Assembly: GCA_002373505.1 (NCBI GenBank)
Contig: DFKE01000001.1
Coordinates: forward strand, 132,285 to 196,284
Direction: 5' to 3'
DNA length: 64,000 nt
Origin: Bacteroidales bacterium UBA3653
GTDB taxonomy: Bacteria; Bacteroidota; Bacteroidia; Bacteroidales; Paludibacteraceae
Part shown: positions 25,201 through 32,950 of the stretch, one piece after another
Position numbering within the stretch: position 1 is the stretch's first letter
Layout: every line of letters starts with the position of its first letter
Position numbers and translations under genes: made by a program
The notes under the pieces: model-generated
Told to the model about the DNA's origin: nothing
The model's input: only the letters and a program-made list of their open reading frames with translations
Database searches by the model: none

Positions 25201-27188
25201 GGATCGCACCAGACATAACCGGATGCTGTTTGTAAACCGACGAAAATCTTCTTGCCGATGGTACCATCTTTAAGAGTAATCAGGTCGGTGTACCATTCTG
25301 TCTCATCCCATGCATTTGTCTTGCCGGTGAAGGTCTTTGTACTGTCATTCGTCCATGTGTCACCTGTTCCGAAGTTCAGTGTGTAACCGGTTGGAATGAA
25401 GCTGACGTATTTGTTCGTTGAACCGCTATCATGATAGACGTGGAATTTACCCTTACCACCACCAAGGTTACCACTTTGCGGATTAGCACCGAATTTCTTA
25501 TCGCGGTTATGGAAGAACGGCATGTTACCGTTGAATCCTGTTGACGATGTGTAAGATTGATCCACACCTTGCCATGCTACTTTATAGTTTTCAGCATAAG
25601 GAAGTGATAACTCATCCGTTAAGTAGTTGTTTGTAGCCCCTGCAACAGGAGAGAAGCAAATGTTCTCTGCGTTCCACGCACCACTATGTTGATAATGGAA
25701 TGAATAAGTTCCCGTACACGAACAAGATGAGGTGCTGAAGTTACGTACCGTTGTTGGTGCACCGGCTGCACAGTTGGTCGTTCCATCGCCCGTAGCGCGT
25801 ACCTGCCACGAAACAGATGTACCTCCGCATGCTTTGCCAGTAACAGTGTAATTGCATGTCGTCCCGTTTCCGGTAGATATCCATCCGCCACCATCAATAT
25901 TCACTTCATATCCAGTTGCTCCGGTTACTTCATCCCAGTATAACGTTCCCCCCTCATTGCTCGGAGTCTCATTCGGATTCGTCGGTGCTGGCAATTCTGT
26001 ACAACACAACGTACGATAATTGGTCAATGCTTTCTCTGTCCATTTTGCATAAACTGTAACGCCTCCTGAATGGATCCAGTTCTTACTTGCGTCGGTATAT
26101 GTCTTTCCGCCTCCGCTTGCACTGGCAACAATTTCGCCGGAACTATTTATTAACTGCACGCCACTTCCTCCTGCAGCGTTGTAATAACCGCCGAATGTAT
26201 ATCCTGTCTTCGTCGGCAATGTGGTTACTACCGTTCCTGTCAAGCCTGTATTTGAATCAAATGTCGCCGTTATACTTGACGGAGACGCAGCTGTTGTAGC
26301 ATCTTGGTCATTCAAACTAATTGTATAAGTCTTGGCTGCACACGCAGCATTGTAACTAATAGAACCATTATCGTTTTGATTATAACGATAGACGAAAGTA
26401 AACGTACCATTAAGATTATCCGTCCTACTTATTTTAGTTGAGGTTACTGTTCCACTTGTCGAACCTACAGACAGATCCTCGGGAGCAGTATACCCATTTG
26501 CGGGTGTAACTACGATAGATACTTGTCTATCCGTCGCCGTCGAACTACAGGTCGCAACTGGGCTGGTCGTAATCGAAGTAATTGATCCATGCGTCGAACT
26601 ACTACCATCACTAACCGTTACGGATTTTGCGCATTCAGAACTTGTGGTGATTTCGATTTTGGTGATTTGTGCGTTGGCAGAAACAATATTTAATTTCAAT
26701 GTAGATGCTTGATAACTTGCCCCAATAGGATATGTGTATGTGGAATTCTGAGTACTCCATGTTTGTTCTGCTGAAGCAGTACTAGAGCCCGCTTTTATTG
26801 TAACCTTCACGCTTGTGGAGCACCCGGATGAATTCCAAAATTTTACCTGTGTAATCTTTTCTCCGGAGTAAGTAGGTAATTGAAAAACAGGAGATTGATT
26901 ACCTATTAGAATATAACCAGTAGAAAAATACACTTTATTGTCGTATAGTACCGTAAACTGAGCTCCGTCTGCAGCATAGAAACTATCGCCGTTACTAAAT
27001 TTATTACTGGAACCTGTTGCAGGATGTGTACTTCCCCCTTGAGTCGTGTAGAAATTGTTAGCTGTGGTAAAATCGTATGTATACGTAGCGCCCCAAACAT
27101 GCAAACTCCCAAGGATTAATGCGAGGACTATCAACCCAATAGAACGAGAGTTACGAATATTTTTTGCTATATTAAAATTTGCTTTCAT
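19254..27188 (-). CDS. Giant surface protein with InlB-type repeats and T9SS sorting tail
   Basis: From ATG 27188 the protein is 2,644 residues. A signal peptide (SIGLIVLALILGSLHVWG) is followed by a beta-sandwich domain and many InlB B-type/Listeria-Bacteroides repeats, recognisable by GYTFGGYYN, FDHWNTAADNSG, and VTLYAIW or VTVYAKW strand ends. There is at least one fibronectin-like module (GATGYEVNIDGGG). The C-terminal third is a different beta-rich region with many Asn/Ser/Thr residues. The last residues (KMYILRGGVIYDATGKKVREIK) fit the type A T9SS sorting signal, so it is probably cleaved and attached to the outer membrane. An adhesin or surface-layer role is inferred. The frame extends upstream to 27230, overlapping the previous gene's end. 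Confidence 0.82.
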   Translation of the reverse strand: MKANFNIAKNIRNSRSIGLIVLALILGSLHVWGATYTYDFTTANNFYTTQGGSTHPATGSSNKFSNGDSFYAADGAQFTVLYDNKVYFSTGYILIGNQSPVFQLPTYSGEKITQVKFWNSSGCSTSVKVTIKAGSSTASAEQTWSTQNSTYTYPIGASYQASTLKLNIVSANAQITKIEITTSSECAKSVTVSDGSSSTHGSITSITTSPVATCSSTATDRQVSIVVTPANGYTAPEDLSVGSTSGTVTSTKISRTDNLNGTFTFVYRYNQNDNGSISYNAACAAKTYTISLNDQDATTAASPSSITATFDSNTGLTGTVVTTLPTKTGYTFGGYYNAAGGSGVQLINSSGEIVASASGGGKTYTDASKNWIHSGGVTVYAKWTEKALTNYRTLCCTELPAPTNPNETPSNEGGTLYWDEVTGATGYEVNIDGGGWISTGNGTTCNYTVTGKACGGTSVSWQVRATGDGTTNCAAGAPTTVRNFSTSSCSCTGTYSFHYQHSGAWNAENICFSPVAGATNNYLTDELSLPYAENYKVAWQGVDQSYTSSTGFNGNMPFFHNRDKKFGANPQSGNLGGGKGKFHVYHDSGSTNKYVSFIPTGYTLNFGTGDTWTNDSTKTFTGKTNAWDETEWYTDLITLKDGTIGKKIFVGLQTASGYVWCDPYSQKDNLSGLRTKSGSGESWVTGGLTTSYPNKTGKFRIYANSGDKNWYVTFVPHFQLKYNANGGTGTMSPLPATPVSCEETSGNRTVTVATSSFTAPTGKVFDHWNTAADNSGSNVSTGSYTLTGDVTLYAIWRDADYTVTLNQSPSVGATLTGATNTAHYGGTINISASEPTGYQFVNWTSSPSVTFADATSASTSFTMPASNVTITANYVQVYTVTFVHHDKGAFSGGSTEVLVPTSSNTITLPTVTDVSCGFYDTFEGWIASGSEYSESTSKPATVYAGGSSYTVSSDVTLRALYSKCEGAGGQSYHKVTAIGDVTDGTYILVSNASTPTVYSGHSGSNTYGDCVTGLTADGDDYSSTLPSGAVQVTVTRGTGGNASKFTIHNGSKYIVAGTESTGTSDSESWWQLTTGSNVNSKACPAGVIQPASYTDNVLQENNTYHRFRTYKNSQTAYVFLYKLIDKCTKSYATNPSCIKPTGVHITYNANALDATMSCSTSNRTYKVVDAVNQYPKLASAYTFCDNATRDGYTLVGWNTQANGLGTTYELDHSYSNLPVSGDLDGDNYVTLTVYAMWAPSVSFNVGNATGGTGVPDVIEADGGFMLPTPTAAQIGTIPCGYSFYGWSESSVVATSTKPTLYMPGTKYTGSYRTLYAVYRLAGEGGNPDLFSLSYTYSATKYYVAKPTDIATAPSTWGSDKVKKFSATTDPEEALAFGTKSIGGKTVKSFYWMYDDEEVYVYWKDNAGSLTHANEEDTDYGWTISGTTDLTFSTTYPGQTARQIVFTAPSYGDPATFNASTSAATSLHKEEASTTTYTYATNPSCETTATLQFVTNGGTLNYPDTYDASNYVDLTVGTNVYLPTATYPGEWVFEGWMKGEDVSSTDIRPESANFIEVTLNTTTYSAAPAGTTTFHAVYSKTVNDKQFDPINGGTYKLFAIMADGTTKNYMPVWGGSRGTVASVTSCASTGDYTITPGTGVHAGQYKITCGSYTLGVVDDANTDLKDVADTWWNIESSTSGKGTYRITVVGSTYRGLSYGSSAFGNYALSQVNSSGQTMYRDMEIGECIYTEYTSTPENIPYITITGSPVKITSTNGERVYASSKIHVEAHNFTGVRTIHLNATNGFATNPAFVNTAANGAYSGDIDIYYQPTTAGDGSIVTSVLTASQIAGTTPEQISQTFSAIKGRNMPAKFVIAAKIGGQWYAMPDDKSTTETMTALPIEVNDADAPISATLVPHNVEWSLSDVVNSNDRPKDKVYLYESNKMKDDGITPWNYALYAGTAPTIGTYGQVSGISGTSSDRYEWGLTTSDLLEYTISNATVGKNISISNASNFGTHASAIASSTLFLLPIENYYELAEMQAVEWKANSVVVMFRGAGSKATAKLGAGAEGSAQSLTSVKKDHGVYEIATGDLTSAAGQSLAITIKNSSDVVLGRKLLVVPAIVSVDKNSDALGITTDAAAATDVVVLDGATLSAATTKYTFKNITVYPGGKLVIGSGKQLGMASLTLRGGSAWGAATYEHKYPQFVVNNTASDAYSNSAAVINYDYVTTKDQYYSFVLPYNGSTSAIKYPVDIYGSAVSASNTGSFEFQYYDGAARATGATGWKVLAEPATLEAGTGYTFFGMPKKVDAYDGSDSEHANTRQRYGIHRIPMSVAAATVQAGETGGGEPANKPISINVILASKNNDSGWNLVGNPYMANVSGLSNTDIQVGELVHTSTVPWDGKWQWDNPTSGVRYIVTTDDGQTFESQQASTATLKAFKNFFVQIQNAEANTLVIPATTRTDKSLAPARYMDEVEQDIQLAVDLISEARKDKVDLLINDIYTAEFDQDGDFTKMMNSTNFNLYGVYPGDNLSFIAVDKTTAANSIAVGYQVPAGGDYSLQLSDREYVMVDAIEALYVTDHEVSPEVTTNLLDGPYNFHVNNAETNDTRFTISIRLAPKTPTDIDIVPSEGQEEMQPMKFIYHDKMYILRGGVIYDATGKKVREIK

Positions 27189-27226
27189 AATCGTTTCAAT
27201 TTTAATCATTAAACATCCTTTTTCTC

Positions 27227-29008
27227 TCATTCATCAATCGCATAATCCGCAAACACGGCATAGAAAGTCTTATCCCCGGTAATCGTTATTGTAGCACCTG
27301 TGTATAAGGTAGATGTTCCATGCGTATAATTACCTCCTTCGGCATCGGTCCATCCGGCTAACTTATCTCCGCAAGGCAGCGGACTTATTGTAGGAGGTGT
27401 TAATGCAGTACCGCTTCCAATATTATTATCTGTCCGCGCTTCACTTCCATTAACCATCCAAGTGACCGTATAAGTCGGCACCCATTTCGCATAAAGTGCT
27501 ACACTACCACCGCTCATTGATATTGAATTTCCTGCTGTGTAAGTGGTACCATTCCCATCTGCTTTGGTATTCCAACCAGCCCATGCATATCCTGTTTTAA
27601 CAAGAGTTCCGGTGTTGCCTAATACCGTCGCAGACTGAGCACCGATATACTCATTGTTATCTGTCGGCACTGTACCTCCTGTGTTTTCGTTTCCATAGTA
27701 TGTTACATGATACTTCACATCATCGCAGAATTTATAAATTTTCGGCCATGCAGTATTGGCTGTTGATGTCTCGTAACTGGAGAAACGAGGAGAAGAGGTG
27801 TTGTATTTCAATACTCTTCCTGTATATGCTTTGTTCGTAATAGTTGCTTCTCCCGAACCATTTATCGAAACGCTCCATGAAGACGCATCATTCTTAATAG
27901 CAGAACCAACCAATTTGTTATTGTCATCCGCTGACATAGCTAAATATGTCGTGCCATTTTTGAAAGACCAATAGCCACTTGCACTACCAGCTTCTACCGT
28001 AAACGGATAGTAACCAGAAGGATTAGTTGTATAAGTGTGTACATCTCCCCAATGAGAAGTTCCACTTTCTGCATAGCCTCCAAACTCCTTCGATACACTC
28101 GGGTAATAGATTAACACTACATCGCCGGCACTAATACTTGATGCCACTCCGGCAGTACATCCACCACCTCCACCGCCGGAAGTGGAATAGGTAATTGTAA
28201 TCGTCGCTATATCGAGTTTTGTATTGGACGTATTACAGTTTTGGATAGTTATCGAACTGCTTGATGTCACTTCAAGACCTGAAACAGAACCTGTATAAGG
28301 GCTAGACCCACCGCTCAATGTAATGGCCGTAAGCGCACCAGACCCGACCTTGTATTTCGTCGTGGGCTTAGATTTTGTAGTAATGGTAAATGCAGTAATA
28401 GTTACATCTGATGCCGGAGTAAGTGTAATGGATCCTCCGTTCCCTCCACTGTGATAGTATAGACGTAAATAATTACTGGAACTACTATAGAATGGAGCGT
28501 TCGTGGCATCATTTTTTGCCGTTGAAAAGGACACAACATTTGTAACTGAGCCAGAAACATCGGTAAAATTTGTCGAGTTTGACCCCGTAGCATCACCCCA
28601 TCCTAAAGTGTACGTGTCTGCCCACACATTCCCAACTCCAACAGTCAGCATACATAGGCAAATCAGACTGGCGAGAGAGAAGCTAGACACTGCCGCGTAA
28701 GAGAAATGTAAGGGGCAAGTTAGAGGCAAGTAAGAGGCAAGTAAGAGGCAACTCGTACTCATTTTCCCCTTTTGCTCCATGTTCCCCTTTTGCTTCCATT
28801 TTGCATCCAATCCCGACGGTGAACTGTGAAGCGATTGAGGCGCACCGAGGATGTCCTGTGAACATCCAAAGGAGTAAATGCGCCGCGCGAGTTTCCCGAG
28901 GAAACATAGAACTCCTCTTGTGATCCGACAGTCACATATAGCGTCATTACTCAGTAGGTTTCCCCACGCCCCCCACAAAGTCTTCAAATAAGTAATTACA
29001 TTTTTCAT
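27227..29008 (-). CDS. Secreted protein with InlB-type repeats, N-terminus uncertain
   Basis: From ATG 29008 the frame encodes 593 residues, but the first 140 or so are unlike a secreted protein. The probable export signal is the hydrophobic stretch SFSLASLICLCMLTVGVGNVWA just before DTYTLGWGD, so a start at ATG 28762 (511 residues) is possible. The mature part has a beta-sandwich like that of the giant protein, a lectin-like region and two InlB-type repeats at the end (GYAWAGWNTKADGNG; VALYAKW). It stops at ADYAIDE without a T9SS tail, unlike its neighbour. It lies immediately upstream of the giant gene and shares its modules, so the two probably act together. Confidence 0.65.
   Translation of the reverse strand: MKNVITYLKTLWGAWGNLLSNDAICDCRITRGVLCFLGKLARRIYSFGCSQDILGAPQSLHSSPSGLDAKWKQKGNMEQKGKMSTSCLLLASYLPLTCPLHFSYAAVSSFSLASLICLCMLTVGVGNVWADTYTLGWGDATGSNSTNFTDVSGSVTNVVSFSTAKNDATNAPFYSSSSNYLRLYYHSGGNGGSITLTPASDVTITAFTITTKSKPTTKYKVGSGALTAITLSGGSSPYTGSVSGLEVTSSSSITIQNCNTSNTKLDIATITITYSTSGGGGGGCTAGVASSISAGDVVLIYYPSVSKEFGGYAESGTSHWGDVHTYTTNPSGYYPFTVEAGSASGYWSFKNGTTYLAMSADDNNKLVGSAIKNDASSWSVSINGSGEATITNKAYTGRVLKYNTSSPRFSSYETSTANTAWPKIYKFCDDVKYHVTYYGNENTGGTVPTDNNEYIGAQSATVLGNTGTLVKTGYAWAGWNTKADGNGTTYTAGNSISMSGGSVALYAKWVPTYTVTWMVNGSEARTDNNIGSGTALTPPTISPLPCGDKLAGWTDAEGGNYTHGTSTLYTGATITITGDKTFYAVFADYAIDE
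28711..28800. repeat. Short-word tracts (GAGGCAAGTAA and CCCCTTTTGC words)
   Basis: GGGGCAAGTTA, GAGGCAAGTAA, GAGGCAAGTAA and GAGGCAACTCG, then TTTTCCCCTTTTGCTCCA followed by GTTCCCCTTTTGCTTCCA. The tract lies in the 5' part of the gene at 27227-29008 and would encode repetitive LLLAS/LPLT and QKGN residues. Confidence 0.8.
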
Positions 29009-29067
29009 AATGTATTTAGTTTTTATATTATATTCGATTTTATATAATGTTCGCACGCGAATACATA

Positions 29068-29610
29068 TTATTGACCATCGGTATTACTTTGATCTTGATT
29101 TTCTTTCTGGTGGTATTCATTGATTAGCAACGATATTTGGAATGCGGTTAAATCTCCTAACAAGTCCGGTAAGGCGATTTCACTTGGAGCTTTCAAATAA
29201 GCCGAGCACTCCGCCATTAAATAAACAGCTCTATCTCTTACCTCTTTATTGAAGGTAGCCTCCTTGTATATTCCGGCCAAGAAACTAATCAAATTAATCA
29301 TGTTCAAACTAAGAGCCTTCTTATCTGTCAAATTGCGTATTAACCTATCTAGAGCATCCCTATATGTATCAAAAATTTGTTTTTTGTACAATCTCTGAGA
29401 AATGATGTAGAATATTATCACATTCAGCATAGAAAAACACATTGTCCCAAATCCCCAAAAAAATGAGCCAAAGTTCCCCCAGTCTACATTCTTTTCAGAA
29501 AGTTCCGTACCAACGGTAGGCCTGTATGCAAACCAACATACCGCCACTCCAACTAGAATTATTACTACGACTAAATAGTAAATTAAATATCGTTCAAAAT
29601 GCTGTTTCAT
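29068..29610 (-). CDS. Small two-helix membrane protein, distantly like putative phage abortive-infection proteins
   Basis: From ATG 29610 the protein is 180 residues. It has membrane segments at about 9-29 (YLVVVIILVGVAVCWFAY) and 48-70 (FFWGFGTMCFSMLNVIIFYII), then a cytoplasmic part of about 110 residues with helical, coiled-coil-like character. The layout, with WGNFGSFFWGFG before the second helix followed by QRLYKKQ, resembles the putative AbiC-type family, but the match is from memory and weak. It follows the 696-residue membrane protein by 46 bases in the AT-rich segment, so the two are probably one unit. Function unknown. Confidence 0.5.
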   Translation of the reverse strand: MKQHFERYLIYYLVVVIILVGVAVCWFAYRPTVGTELSEKNVDWGNFGSFFWGFGTMCFSMLNVIIFYIISQRLYKKQIFDTYRDALDRLIRNLTDKKALSLNMINLISFLAGIYKEATFNKEVRDRAVYLMAECSAYLKAPSEIALPDLLGDLTAFQISLLINEYHQKENQDQSNTDGQ

Positions 29611-29656
29611 AATCTTTTTTGTTTTTATCTTATAGCACACATGCAAATGCGCGCAT

Positions 29657-31747
29657 TTACGCGATTTTTAAAACATGTATAGTGTGTTTAGGGTTGTAGT
29701 ATATTCTTGTATGCAAATTTACTTTTATCATTACTTGAGGAAAAATCCATTGTTTATCAACATATGTGCCTTTGGGCGTGTTTATTTCAGACAAGGAATC
29801 AATACTGATATTATCCGTATTCCATTCTATATATGGTAATGCAATGATGGGGATTGCAATTAGACATTTATTAGGAAAATATTTAGTAAAACCTAGTCCT
29901 ATCATTCGGGATTTAAGCCCAAATATATTATTATCTCCGAGACCTATTGTCAAAAATCTATAATCGTATTTACATATAAAGTAGAACATCCGTTGTTTAA
30001 GATTTTTAAATTCCACTACTTCTACCTCTCTATTGAAACGACTATACACTTCTGCTATCGCATTACTGAAATGTTCCGTTATTTGTGATTCGAATGAATT
30101 TTCTCTTAATCTATAATTATCTTTCGTAAGTAGAGTTGCACGTTCTACGACTCCACTCTCCCATAATGGAATCTCATAGAAAGTGTCTTTATCTACATAT
30201 ATGTCATTCGGAGCTATAACATCTCTATATCTTGAAACTACTCGTTGTATATCAACAGTCTGAAGGAAGATTTGACGACACGAGTCGTTTTGTAATGGCA
30301 AAGATAAAATTTCATCAAATGTCTCCTCATAGGTGTGATTAAGAATGCTTCGGAAAAAAATAGTTGGACTGATTATTAATGTTGTTTTAGGAGATTCCTT
30401 CATTACATCCTCAACCCCTTTCTGCAACTGGCTAATATTTTCTTTTAGATTGTCGATGACGAAAATGCAATCTGTAATGCCTTTTTGTTCTTCTCCTGAA
30501 TGATATTGTCGCACCAAGAGGTATGCAAAAAAGTGTGTCAAATATTTATGCAAGATAGTCACTTCGCCATTATTATTATGTCCTAGCATTATGTTGATAT
30601 AACTATGCCATGTGCTGTCGAAGTGGTTAATCATCTTTAGGTATCTCCAGATACAATCACGAGCTGTCAAAGGAAGTATCACTTGATCTCCAATTATTAC
30701 CGCATCAAAATTATTAGTGATTGCATTATCAGCACATTCTTTATTATCTCTGCAATAGAGCGCTGCGTTAAGTATAATTGCAAAATTACGCAATGTATTT
30801 TGATCTGCCGTATGGCTGTTATATTTTTGTAAATAGATATATCTTAACCATCTTTGAAATTCGTTAATGAGACCATCGTGGCCATTAGAAGCTGCATTTA
30901 TTCCTATATAGAATAACAAATTATACATTTCTTGTGGAGATGCTGACTGACCTGTCTCGTCAAACAAATTGGCGAGGGAGTTTGCTAAGATGGTATTTAT
31001 TTCGGCATCGTCCGCGCTTTTCTTGTATGCGCTCACTATATAATCTAGAGCATCATATAATCCCATCGGATACGGAATTTCATGGGAGTCAAGATGGGTG
31101 GCAATGAAATAGGATTTCCACTGAGAAAGATACGATACGAAATATGTCCTTATATCGTACAATAATGCAGGTTGTTTTGTGATAGCATAACAAGTCAAAT
31201 GCTTGAACAAAGAATAATATTGTTCGCCAAAATGGTCAAATATAGTTTTCTTTTGCTCTTCTTCTTTCGCATTCTGTAGCAAGCTATCATATCGTTGAGC
31301 ACTAACTTGTTGATCATATTTATCGGTGATATAATCCAGTAATTTATTCGGGTTGCTAAATTCTAGAGCTTTTATCAAACTAGAAAATACCCCTAACAAA
31401 GAGACTGTGACACATATGCACAACAAAACTCTCAACATTAGTTCCACAATATGATTAGCATTCCTAAAAATTGCGTATAGGAGAATGAAAAGCAAACACA
31501 AAGCCGTTGAGATGTAAAATACCCACAAAGATTTTGTCGTTAAGAATAACTTGCCAAATTCGCGAGTGGAATATTTTTCGTCTAAACGAACCACAATAGA
31601 GAATAATAGTGGAAACATGATTGTTAGCACAGCGATCACAAGAGGTATAGCATATATTCTTACCTCCGGGGCATAGTCAGTTCCATTTAGAACAATATAC
31701 TCCATATTATTCTTAATCTCTTGTAATATGTGTATTAATGTCTCCAT
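29657..31747 (-). CDS. Large membrane protein of unknown function
   Basis: The 696-residue protein has three membrane segments in the first 130 residues (about 31-53, 73-95 and 102-125). A long helical cytoplasmic region of about 560 residues follows, ending in a beta-richer part (FLTIGLGDNNIFGLKSRMIGLGF). No nucleotide-binding, nuclease or other catalytic motif is visible. Codon use is strongly AT-rich compared with genes on both sides, which suggests horizontal acquisition. With the neighbouring membrane proteins it could form a membrane-associated defence or stress module, but that is only inference. Confidence 0.6.
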   Translation of the reverse strand: METLIHILQEIKNNMEYIVLNGTDYAPEVRIYAIPLVIAVLTIMFPLLFSIVVRLDEKYSTREFGKLFLTTKSLWVFYISTALCLLFILLYAIFRNANHIVELMLRVLLCICVTVSLLGVFSSLIKALEFSNPNKLLDYITDKYDQQVSAQRYDSLLQNAKEEEQKKTIFDHFGEQYYSLFKHLTCYAITKQPALLYDIRTYFVSYLSQWKSYFIATHLDSHEIPYPMGLYDALDYIVSAYKKSADDAEINTILANSLANLFDETGQSASPQEMYNLLFYIGINAASNGHDGLINEFQRWLRYIYLQKYNSHTADQNTLRNFAIILNAALYCRDNKECADNAITNNFDAVIIGDQVILPLTARDCIWRYLKMINHFDSTWHSYINIMLGHNNNGEVTILHKYLTHFFAYLLVRQYHSGEEQKGITDCIFVIDNLKENISQLQKGVEDVMKESPKTTLIISPTIFFRSILNHTYEETFDEILSLPLQNDSCRQIFLQTVDIQRVVSRYRDVIAPNDIYVDKDTFYEIPLWESGVVERATLLTKDNYRLRENSFESQITEHFSNAIAEVYSRFNREVEVVEFKNLKQRMFYFICKYDYRFLTIGLGDNNIFGLKSRMIGLGFTKYFPNKCLIAIPIIALPYIEWNTDNISIDSLSEINTPKGTYVDKQWIFPQVMIKVNLHTRIYYNPKHTIHVLKIA

Positions 31748-31892
31748 TATATCAGGAATACTTGTGCCTATGTTAAGTTTGTTCTACTTTTTGCTTCGTC
31801 CTTAACAAATAAACAACCTCTCTCATCTCATCTCCTTTTGCGCTTAGGTGTCGTACGTATTGTTATTGTTGATATTTTGTATTTCAAGACCT

Positions 31893-31923
31893 AAACTATC
31901 CCTCTGCTCTTGCGGGATAGTTT
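31893..31923. other. Perfect hairpin in the 31,748-31,984 gap
   Basis: AAACTATCCC and GGGATAGTTT form a perfect 10-bp stem with an 11-nt loop. No T-run follows on either strand, so it is not a classical terminator. The rest of this 237-bp gap is AT-rich with no gene recognised. Confidence 0.6.
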
Positions 31924-31984
31924 CCCTCAAAGGGTGAATTGTTGTTTTTATGCTCAGGGCACAGATATTAAGCGAAGTTAGAGT

Positions 31985-32257
31985 TTAACATAGTAAAACA
32001 AACAAATGTGGAACGATTGTGATAAGAGCTTGTACGGCTCCTAATATCGCTACAATTATTTCTACTATTTTTACCCAATTCCAGGAATGGGTCTTCTCCG
32101 TCATAGCGCCTTGGCTAGCGGAGGATACTAAACTTAAATCTTCATTATTTTTTCTTTGAATATTTGTCGAGTTAATATTAAAAGTAGCATGACTAAAATC
32201 GAAATGATTGGTCACGTGATTAGGACTCGACGGGTTATACAATATTATTTTATCCAT
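31985..32257 (-). CDS. Possible small membrane protein (90 residues)
   Basis: The protein has a polar, Asn/Ser-rich N-terminus (NHFDFSHATFNINSTN), then THSWNWVK and a single hydrophobic C-terminal segment of about 27 residues (IVEIIVAILGAVQALITIVP). A TATAAT-like sequence lies just before the start. No homologue recognised. It precedes the 696-residue gene by 237 bases on the same strand. It could be a membrane effector of the cassette or a toxin-like peptide. Coding status is plausible but not certain. Confidence 0.45.
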   Translation of the reverse strand: MDKIILYNPSSPNHVTNHFDFSHATFNINSTNIQRKNNEDLSLVSSASQGAMTEKTHSWNWVKIVEIIVAILGAVQALITIVPHLFVLLC

Positions 32258-32590
32258 ATATTATAAGTGATTTTTTTGTTCACTGAGCTCTCTCGCTCTT
32301 ATTATTACATTCATATAAATATATTATCAAAATCTTGTCTGCGATTTCTCGTATCCAAAGACAGATTACATCGTTATCGCTCCTAACGATTTGGAGGAGC
32401 AGATTTAGCTTAATATCAACAACAATTTCAAAGGTCACGTCACAATATTTTAAGTGCCTGTGACTAACACTATCTCTTACCCTAATTCGTGTCGGGCACA
32501 ACTATTGTTTATTTTTTGTATTTTTATTCATTTAGCATTCATTTCCACGACCATCTCGCGACCATCCTGAACGTCTCTGTAGGGTTTCTA

Positions 32591-32660
32591 TTCCTTTTTT
32601 ACTTGTTCCCTTTTTACTTTACTTGTTCCTTTTCGGACTAAGCTTGTTCCTTTTTTGCCT
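32591..32660. repeat. Short-word tract (ACTTGTTCCTTTTT family)
   Basis: Four variants of ACTTGTTCC + T-run, ending in a copy that doubles as the left arm of a hairpin. A further isolated copy (CTTGTTCCTTTTTTG) is at about 32833-32847. Confidence 0.7.
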
Positions 32661-32889
32661 CCAAAGGGAACAACCTTCTCTTTTACCTTGTGTCTTTTTT
32701 ACCCAAAACCTCTCTCAAAAAAGACACAACCCTCTGTTTCTTTTGCACTCTTCCGTGCCGGGCACAACTATTATTGTTTCTTTTGTTTCTCGGTCTTGTG
32801 TCGGTCATCTCCCGCTCGTCGGTCGGTGGCACCTTGTTCCTTTTTTGACATCATGAGAATAAGCCGTGGCGTTGATTCGCACACAATAA

Positions 32890-32916
32890 AAAAAGCACTC
32901 TCGTCAAAAGTGCTTA
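32890..32916 (-). terminator. Terminator after the PIN toxin gene
   Basis: Minus strand: AAGCACT, 9-nt loop, AGTGCTT, then TTTTT. It follows the toxin stop by about 35 bases. Confidence 0.88.
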
Positions 32917-32950
32917 TTCTAAAGGAAAAATCAAGGGGATGTTATTGGAC

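Larger units (their letters stand above)
32258..32950. other. Gene-poor 0.7-kb stretch with repeats and hairpins
   Basis: No convincing gene on either strand. It holds two copies of a roughly 27-bp repeat (32486-32512 and 32752-32780, sharing CGGGCACAACTATT), and a tract of ACTTGTTCC words (32591-32660). A near-perfect inverted repeat of TTGTTCCTTT lies at 32644-32673, and a perfect 13-bp inverted repeat (TTGTGTCTTTTTT) at 32688-32729. The downstream end is the PIN gene terminator. Confidence 0.7.

Noticed and set aside
32280..32501. Small minus-strand open frame before the 90-residue protein
   Set aside because: No signal, domain or clear start context; the stretch is repeat-rich and probably non-coding.
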